Under the pieces are notes generated by a model. It was not told where the DNA came from, made no database searches, and saw nothing but the letters and a program-made list of their open reading frames with translations. A stretch of 6,594 nt of DNA from Chitinophagaceae bacterium (GTDB lineage: Bacteria > Bacteroidota > Bacteroidia > Chitinophagales > Chitinophagaceae), in the NCBI GenBank assembly GCA_019454915.1, contig JACFNM010000051.1:1-6594 (forward strand), given 5' to 3'. Position numbers and translations under genes: made by a program. The stretch's first letter is position 1. Every line of letters begins with the position of its first letter. Shown here piece after piece: positions 1-5,169 of the stretch.

Positions 1-565
1 ACTGTTTTACCCTTTCCACGTATTCCCCGCTTTTCGTGTTGATTCTGATGAATTCACCCTGTTCCACAAAAAGAGGCACCATCACGGTAGCTTCGGTTTC
101 TATCGTTGCGGCTTTCAGGGTGCGCGTTGCGGTATCGCCTTTCAGTCCGGGTTCGGTATAAGTAACCTGTAATACAATTTTTTCGGGAAGTTCCACGCTG
201 AGCGGCATTTCGGTTTCTGTGTTGATTAACAGGGAAACTTCCTGGCCTTCTTTTAAGAATTGGGGCGCATCAATCAGGGATTCCTGCACCGCTATCTGCT
301 CAAAAGTGTCATTATCCATGAAGTTGTATCCCGTGTCGTCTTTATACAGAAACTGATAGTTTTTCCGCTCCACCCGCACCGGAAATATATTATCGCCTGA
401 ATTCCAGGTCTTTTCAATACTCCGGTTGTTTTCTATGCCTTTTAATTTGGCCCAGACCTTGGCTGCTGCCCTCGCTGTTTTGTTTTCGCCAAATTCAAGT
501 ACAGTATATAAACTACCGTCTAATTTTAGGATCATACCTCTGCTGATATCTGCTGTGGTTGCCAT
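1..565 (-). CDS. efp: Elongation factor P, complete but for the last two stop-codon bases
   Basis: EF-P binds the ribosome between the P and E sites and relieves stalling at consecutive prolines. I translated the frame by hand: ATG at 565-563 gives 188 residues ending GEYVERVKQ, and base 1 supplies the T of the expected stop codon, so the length is exactly that of the family. The three-domain layout is visible: the N-terminal KOW-like domain (about 1-64), the middle OB domain (about 65-128) with YKDDTGYNFMD, and the C-terminal OB domain with the signature-like stretch TYTEPGLKGDTAT (about 139-151) and the terminal GEFIRINTKSGEYVERV. The odd part is the loop that reaches the peptidyl-transferase centre: instead of KPGKGPAF it reads KTARAAAK, so Arg32 occupies the usual modified-lysine position. 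The upstream region is AT-rich with no Shine-Dalgarno sequence. The family assignment is near certain; how, or whether, Arg32 is modified is unknown. Confidence 0.96.
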   Translation of the reverse strand, partial: MATTADISRGMILKLDGSLYTVLEFGENKTARAAAKVWAKLKGIENNRSIEKTWNSGDNIFPVRVERKNYQFLYKDDTGYNFMDNDTFEQIAVQESLIDAPQFLKEGQEVSLLINTETEMPLSVELPEKIVLQVTYTEPGLKGDTATRTLKAATIETEATVMVPLFVEQGEFIRINTKSGEYVERVKQ

Positions 566-588
566 ATAAATTATTTTACGAAGAGGCG

Positions 589-596
589 CAAAGATA
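589..596 (-). promoter_or_regulatory. Predicted -7 promoter box for efp
   Basis: Read on the minus strand this is TATCTTTG, an exact match to the Bacteroidota -7 consensus TAnnTTTG, 23 bp upstream of the efp ATG. No good TTG -33 element is seen at the usual spacing; the nearest is CTG 16 bp upstream. Transcription would begin roughly 580-585, giving a leader of about 15-20 nt. The match is seen directly; activity is inferred. Confidence 0.55.
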
Positions 597-797
597 AGTG
601 GTTTTGATTTACAGGGCATCTTCCATATGCCATTAATTAGATGGACGGGTTATATAAAGCGGGAAATTATGATAAACAACCGAGATGTTTTATCAGAAGG
701 GGGGGCGGTCGCCAAAGGAACCAGGTGGACGGATACTGCTTTTTTCTGATTGACAAGAGGCTCTCAAATTAAGGACACTGAATAAATATTTTTCGGG

Positions 798-805
798 TAT
801 TTTTG
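798..805 (+). promoter_or_regulatory. Predicted -7 promoter box almost on the E1 start codon
   Basis: TATTTTTG matches the Bacteroidota -7 consensus TAnnTTTG exactly and ends only 5 bp before the ATG at 811. A weak -33 candidate (CTG, 778-780) lies 17 bp upstream. Transcription from this box would begin around 810-812, so the mRNA would be leaderless or nearly so. AT-rich chance matches are possible in this region. Confidence 0.4.
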
Positions 806-810
806 CGGCT

Positions 811-3192
811 ATGCAGCACATCAGTCCAAATGATATCCAGTCTGAAGAAAAACTTTCTTTTGACCGCTTCCGGGAGGAGGTGCTCAATGATTACCGTATG
901 GCATGTGAAAGCAGGGAGGCCAGTTTGCTGGGGAGGCGGGAAGTACTGACGGGGAAAGCGAAGTTTGGAATTTTTGGTGATGGAAAGGAAGTCCCGCAAA
1001 TAGCATTGGCAAAGTTTTTTCAGCCCGGTGATTTTTATGCAGGTTATTATCGCGACCAGACGATAGCCTTTGCAACGGGAACGGCAACCATTGAGCAGTT
1101 CTTTGCCCAATTGTATGCCAACCCTGATGAAAAGGAAGAGCCGCATAGCGCCGGACGGCAAATGAACGCTCATTTTGCTTCTCCCTTTGTGGACGAAAAT
1201 GGGGAGTTTCTTGATCTGGTAAACAGGAAGAACATCACCAACGGGATAGCGCCCACCGCCGGACAAATGCCTCGTGCCTTAGGGTTGGCATTCGCTTCAA
1301 AAGTATTCCGGGAAGTGGAATTATTACACCAGTTTAAGAGCCTGTCGGATAATGGTAATGAAGTTTGCTTCTGTACCATTGGTGATGGCTCCGTGTCCGA
1401 AGGTCATTTTTGGGAAACGGTAAATGCGGCAGCTGTGCTGGAAGTGCCCCTTGCTATTTTTATATGGGACGACGGATTTGGGATTTCCGTACCTTCTGAC
1501 GGGCAGATCGTCAGGGGGTCTATTTCGGAAGCATTGAAAGGATTCCAGAAAAGAGACGGGAAAACAGGTATAGATTTATATAAGGTGAAGGGATGGGATT
1601 ATGCCGGGCTTTGTGAAACATTCGAGCAGGGGATTCAAAAAGTCCGTGCCACACATATCCCGGCGGTGTTCCATGTGGAAGAGGTAACTCAGCCCCAGGG
1701 GCATTCCACATCGGGCAGTCATGAGCGGTATAAATCCCGTGAACGCCTCGAATGGGAAAAAGAATGGGATTGTGTAAAAAAGATGAGAGAATGGATAATC
1801 GCCAATGCTTTAGCGGATGATGATGAGTTGATTCAAATAGAAACGGAGGCGAAGTCCTCTGTTAAAGCAGCGCGTCAGCAAGCCTGGAATAAGTATGAAG
1901 CGCCCATTAAAGAAATGGTGTCGAAGGCAATAGACGTTTTACAGGATGCGATTGACGAAGGGGAAGATAAAACAGAGAAGTTGCAACAGTCCATAAAGGA
2001 CTTGCAGACCAATCGTGAGCCGGTACGGAGAGATGTGTTAAAAGCGCTGGCAACGGGAACATATTTTAGCCGCGATGCCCGGATTCGGGAATACTATCAA
2101 CAGTTGTTTGCGGAGCAGGACGCTTTGTATCATACGCATCTCTATAATGAAGGAACGAAGAGCCTTCAGCGCGTAGAGCCGACGGGATTGGTTTATGATG
2201 AAAATGCGCCCCTGTTAAATGGATACCAGGTGCTGAACCGGTATTTTGATATCTTGTTTGAAAATAACCCGCGGGTGCTGGCTTTCGGCGAAGATTTGGG
2301 GCTGATAGGAGATGTGAACCAGGGTTTTGCCGGATTGCAGAAAAAGCACGGAGAGAAGCGGATTTTCGATACCGGCATCAGGGAGCTTACGATCATCGGT
2401 CAGGGGATAGGTTTAGCCATGAGGGGTTTGCGTCCCATTGCCGAGATACAGTATGTGGATTATATGCTTTATGGGTTACAGCCGTTGAGCGATGATGTGG
2501 CTTGTTTGCATTACCGGACAAAAGGGAAACAGAGCTGCCCGCTAATAGTCAGCACGCGGGGCCATCGCCTGGAAGGTATCTGGCACAGTGGTTCGCCTAT
2601 GGCTATGCTTCTGAATGCGCTGCGTGGATTTCATATTTGTGTTCCGCGTAATATGGTGCAGGCTGCGGGTATGTATAATACCCTGCTTGAGGTAAACGAC
2701 CCGGCGCTGGTTGTGGAGTGCCTGAATGCCTATCGCCTCAAAGAAAAGCTTCCTGCCAACCTGCAGGATTACAGGGTGCCATTGGGCGTGCCTGAGATCA
2801 TGAGGGAGGGTGAGGATGTAACGATCGTATCTTATGGCGCCACGTTGCGGATAGCGATGGAGGCCGCCAAATTGCTGGAAGAAATGGGTATCTCCTGTGA
2901 AATTATTGACGTACAAACATTATTACCCTTTGATACCAGCAGTCGTATCGTGGAATCGTTGAAAAAGACCAGCCGGATTATTTTTGCCGATGAAGATTTT
3001 CCGGGTGGGGCAGCGGCCTATATGTTCAACCAGGTGATGGAAAAGCAGGGAGGGTATCGCTGGCTGGATGTAGCGCCGCGGACATTAACGGCAGAAGCTC
3101 ATCGTCCGGCCTATGCCACAGATGGCGATTATTTCAGCAAGCCGAATGTGGAGGACTTTTTACGGATGATAAAGGAAATGATGGAGGAATAA
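811..3192 (+). CDS. Fused alpha/beta E1 component of a 2-oxoacid dehydrogenase complex
   Basis: This thiamine-diphosphate enzyme would decarboxylate a 2-oxoacid (probably a branched-chain 2-oxoacid or pyruvate) and pass the acyl group to a lipoyl E2; it is cytoplasmic. Residues 20-310 form the E1-alpha domain: GRQMNAHF (115-122), the thiamine-diphosphate motif beginning GDG (191-193) and ending in Asp220-Asp221 where most relatives have Asn-Asn, and GHSTSGSHERY (297-307), which resembles the phosphorylation-loop histidine region of branched-chain E1-alpha. Residues about 310-465 are a charged, mostly helical linker. Residues 470-640 are the E1-beta pyrimidine-binding domain, with GEDLG (493-497) and the catalytic-type Glu525 in DTGIRE; residues 650-790 are the transketolase C-terminal domain. 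ATG 811 is preferred over Met30 because residues 15-50 (for example VLNDYR and SREASLLGR) look like conserved family sequence as I recall it. There is no E2 or E3 gene in the window. The family is clear; the substrate is not. Confidence 0.92.
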   Translation: MQHISPNDIQSEEKLSFDRFREEVLNDYRMACESREASLLGRREVLTGKAKFGIFGDGKEVPQIALAKFFQPGDFYAGYYRDQTIAFATGTATIEQFFAQLYANPDEKEEPHSAGRQMNAHFASPFVDENGEFLDLVNRKNITNGIAPTAGQMPRALGLAFASKVFREVELLHQFKSLSDNGNEVCFCTIGDGSVSEGHFWETVNAAAVLEVPLAIFIWDDGFGISVPSDGQIVRGSISEALKGFQKRDGKTGIDLYKVKGWDYAGLCETFEQGIQKVRATHIPAVFHVEEVTQPQGHSTSGSHERYKSRERLEWEKEWDCVKKMREWIIANALADDDELIQIETEAKSSVKAARQQAWNKYEAPIKEMVSKAIDVLQDAIDEGEDKTEKLQQSIKDLQTNREPVRRDVLKALATGTYFSRDARIREYYQQLFAEQDALYHTHLYNEGTKSLQRVEPTGLVYDENAPLLNGYQVLNRYFDILFENNPRVLAFGEDLGLIGDVNQGFAGLQKKHGEKRIFDTGIRELTIIGQGIGLAMRGLRPIAEIQYVDYMLYGLQPLSDDVACLHYRTKGKQSCPLIVSTRGHRLEGIWHSGSPMAMLLNALRGFHICVPRNMVQAAGMYNTLLEVNDPALVVECLNAYRLKEKLPANLQDYRVPLGVPEIMREGEDVTIVSYGATLRIAMEAAKLLEEMGISCEIIDVQTLLPFDTSSRIVESLKKTSRIIFADEDFPGGAAAYMFNQVMEKQGGYRWLDVAPRTLTAEAHRPAYATDGDYFSKPNVEDFLRMIKEMMEE

Positions 3193-3330
3193 ATAATTCA
3201 ATAGTACACAGGAGACAGCCTATTCACGAGATACACAAGATGAGCAGTTTAGTTTCGACTGTGGCGGTATTTTCGGAATTTTTGTTTGCATGGCCATTCA
3301 ACGGTATGTTTATATCTTAAATTGATACAT

Positions 3331-3657
3331 GTGTCTGAGCGCGTAACTAAGGAAGAAACCCGTTTTTTAGAATTGTGGAAGGAGCAAAGAGAAGGCTCAA
3401 AAGTCGGGTACTACGTACTGTATACCATCAGCTGGGGCATGGTGTCAACCTTTGCCGTGTTTTTTGCCTTGATGTCTTTGGGGGGGATCAGTATCATCCC
3501 GATTGCCCAGGACAATATGAAAATATTGCTGATTGCATTGGCGGGGATTGTCGCCGGATTTCTTATCACCCTGCTTATCCGGGTAAGAAATGAAAAGAAA
3601 TATCAGCGTATTCTGAAAAAATTGGAGAAGAATAGAGTTTCGCAAACAGAAAATTGA
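3331..3657 (+). CDS. Small two-helix membrane protein, unknown function
   Basis: I do not recognise a family. From GTG 3331 it has 108 residues: a charged N-terminus (1-24), a first membrane helix (about 25-50, aromatic and ending SLGG), a short loop with PIAQDN, a second helix (about 64-83, rich in Leu, Ile, Ala and Gly) and a basic tail with RVRNEKKYQRILKKLEKN. The positive charges at both ends suggest that both termini face the cytoplasm. The frame is open further upstream, to TTG 3286, but those extra 15 residues (Cys, His, Tyr and Leu rich) do not look like a protein start. GTG 3331 is followed at once by a hydrophilic sequence, so I prefer it; no Shine-Dalgarno sequence decides. The gene ends 22 bp before the methyltransferase and probably shares its transcript. 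Confidence 0.72.
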   Translation: MSERVTKEETRFLELWKEQREGSKVGYYVLYTISWGMVSTFAVFFALMSLGGISIIPIAQDNMKILLIALAGIVAGFLITLLIRVRNEKKYQRILKKLEKNRVSQTEN

Positions 3658-3679
3658 GCATCAGCAGATTCCAAAATCA

Positions 3680-4462
3680 ATGAAAATAATACAAACGGCA
3701 GAACGAGTTTCGCAGCAGGATCAGTCTGATAATTATGTATTTCAGCGATCTTTACTGGCTTACCTCGAAGCCGCGAAACTGGTTTCCGGCAGGGTGCTGG
3801 AGATTGGTACGGGCAGCGGATACGGAGTGGAAATCATCGCGCCCCATACAGACGAGTTTGTAACCGTGGATAAATACCAGTCAGGGTTAGAACGGAACTC
3901 CACCGATCAAAAGGGAAATATAACCTTTTTGCAGATGAAGGTGCCTCCCCTGAAAGACATTCCTACGGGTAGTTTTGATTTTGTGATCACTTTCCAGGTG
4001 ATTGAACATATTCGGGAAGACGAATTTTTTTTAAAAGAAATACACCGGGTACTAAAGAGCGGCGGAAAATTAATCGTCACCACCCCCAACAAAAAAATGT
4101 CGCTTACCCGTAATCCATGGCACGTAAGGGAATACAGTATTGACGAATTAGAGCGCCTGTTGCTCATCCGGTTTACAAATATTCAGACTTTGGGTGTTTT
4201 TGGTAACGCTGCCATTCTGGATTATTATGAAAGGAACAAACAGTCGGTAAAGAGAATAACCCGTTTTGATATTTTTGATCTGCAGCACCGGCTGCCGCGT
4301 CGACTGCTTCAAATCCCCTACGATTTGCTGAACCGGTTAAACAGAAAAAAGTTATTAAGTAGCAACCAGGAACTGGTCACCGGGATTACTCATGAAGATT
4401 ACCGCATACAAACGGCGGATGATTCCTGTTTCGATTTGTTTTTTATAGCAGAGAAAGCATAA
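3680..4462 (+). CDS. Class I SAM-dependent methyltransferase
   Basis: This is a 260-residue protein of the Methyltransf_11/UbiE-like type that transfers a methyl group from S-adenosylmethionine to an unknown acceptor; it is soluble, with no signal peptide or membrane helix. The SAM-binding motif I is VLEIGTGSGYG (39-49); the acidic residue closing strand 2 is Asp64 in VTVDKY; motif II-like FDFVITFQVIEHI (99-111) and the motif III-like LKSGGKLIVTTPN (125-137) follow in the expected order. NPWHVREYS (145-153) is a segment often seen in methyltransferases near polysaccharide and lipid genes, but no such genes are visible here. Residues 190-260 form a basic helical C-terminal part of unknown role. 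ATG 3680 is the first good start, 22 bp after the small membrane protein gene. The fold is clear; the substrate cannot be inferred. Confidence 0.9.
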   Translation: MKIIQTAERVSQQDQSDNYVFQRSLLAYLEAAKLVSGRVLEIGTGSGYGVEIIAPHTDEFVTVDKYQSGLERNSTDQKGNITFLQMKVPPLKDIPTGSFDFVITFQVIEHIREDEFFLKEIHRVLKSGGKLIVTTPNKKMSLTRNPWHVREYSIDELERLLLIRFTNIQTLGVFGNAAILDYYERNKQSVKRITRFDIFDLQHRLPRRLLQIPYDLLNRLNRKKLLSSNQELVTGITHEDYRIQTADDSCFDLFFIAEKA

Positions 4463-4487
4463 GTCCGCAGAACCGGAGATAGCTGCT

Positions 4488-5117
4488 TTAGCGGCCAAAG
4501 TATTTGTTCACCGCTTCAACACGGTTATTCACATGGAGTTTCTCGTAGATATGGTAAACGTGCTTACGCACGGTTTCCTGTGCGATTCCGAGTTTTGTTG
4601 AAATTTCTTTATACAATAATCCTTTGGCCAGGAGTTCCAAAATTTCGTGCTCCCGGTTAGAGAGTGAATCCAATACGCCGGCTGCCGGGTTCTTTTCCTG
4701 GAAGGCAGCCACCACCTTCCGTGCAATCTGGCTGCTCATCGGCGCCCCTCCTTCTGCCAGTTCGCGGATGGATTCCAGTAATTTAGCCGGCGCGGTCTTT
4801 TTCAAAATATAGCCGTTTGCTCCTGCGGCTAATGCTTCAAAAATCTTCTCATCCTCTTCATATACGGTACACATCATAAATAAAATGGAAGGGTACTGCG
4901 CCTTTAACTGACGTACGCATTCAATGCCACTCATCCCGCCCAGGTTAATATCCATGAGAACAACCTGAGGGTTCAAATGTGGAATAGACTCTATAGCTTT
5001 TTCGCCACTGATAAATGCACCCTTTAGCTCATATCCATCGGCCATCGAAATGATTTGCTCAAGCGCCTGGCGGATGTCATGATTATCCTCCACAATGCAA
5101 ACTGAAATAGTATCCAT
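4488..5117 (-). CDS. NarL/FixJ-type response regulator (receiver plus LuxR HTH)
   Basis: This 209-residue DNA-binding regulator is the likely phosphate acceptor for the kinase encoded just upstream. The receiver domain (about 3-120) has the acidic pair Glu10-Asp11, the phosphoacceptor Asp56 in LMDINLGG, the switch residue Thr84 and the conserved Lys106 in YILKK. A linker is followed by the LuxR-type helix-turn-helix (about 150-207) with LSNREHEILELLAKG, KEISTKLGIAQETVRKHV and YEKLHVNNR. The frame also opens at GTG 5165, 4 bp after the kinase stop, but its extra 16 residues are hydrophobic and lie ahead of the normal receiver start, so ATG 5117 is chosen. The gap to the kinase is then 52 bp. 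The gene converges with the methyltransferase. All key residues are present; target genes are not identifiable from the window. Confidence 0.94.
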   Translation of the reverse strand: MDTISVCIVEDNHDIRQALEQIISMADGYELKGAFISGEKAIESIPHLNPQVVLMDINLGGMSGIECVRQLKAQYPSILFMMCTVYEEDEKIFEALAAGANGYILKKTAPAKLLESIRELAEGGAPMSSQIARKVVAAFQEKNPAAGVLDSLSNREHEILELLAKGLLYKEISTKLGIAQETVRKHVYHIYEKLHVNNRVEAVNKYFGR

Positions 5118-5169
5118 GATAAAGAGACGAACTACGAAAATAGAACTAAATTTCTGAAGTAGCACTACC

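Larger units (their letters stand above)
566..810. other. Divergent intergenic region between efp and the E1 gene
   Basis: This stretch of 245 bp separates two genes that point away from each other, so it should hold both promoters. Matches to the Bacteroidota -7 box lie at 589-596 for efp and 798-805 for the E1 gene. In between I see an AT-rich section around 625-680 with the imperfect inverted repeat CCAT-TAATTAG-ATGG, and a run of seven G at 699-705. No convincing small gene, RNA gene, riboswitch or terminator was seen. Confidence 0.7.

Noticed and set aside
699..705. Run of seven G as a phase-variable tract
   Set aside because: It lies about 100 bp from both start codons and outside both -7/-33 regions, and it is short; nothing supports switching.
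769..1266. Long minus-strand open frames inside the E1 gene (also 2542-2916)
   Set aside because: They lie opposite a clearly coding frame with conserved enzyme motifs and their translations show no domain-like sequence.
3200..3224. Inverted repeat AATAG...CTATT after the E1 gene as a terminator
   Set aside because: Only a 5-bp AT-rich stem with a 15-nt loop and no T run; too weak to call.
3286..3330. TTG 3286 as the start of the small membrane protein
   Set aside because: It adds 15 residues rich in Cys, His and Tyr that do not resemble a normal N-terminus, and it overlaps likely promoter or leader sequence. GTG 3331 gives a hydrophilic start followed by two clear helices.
3375..3593. Second plus-strand frame overlapping the small membrane protein
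   Set aside because: It is a +1-type shadow; its product lacks membrane helices or recognisable motifs, while the chosen frame has two clear helices.
5135..5142. TATTTTCG on the minus strand as a separate promoter for the response regulator
   Set aside because: One mismatch to TAnnTTTG, no -33 element at the right distance, and the gene follows the kinase closely enough to share its transcript.
5118..5165. GTG 5165 as the start of the response regulator
   Set aside because: It would put 16 hydrophobic residues ahead of a receiver domain that already begins normally at ATG 5117.
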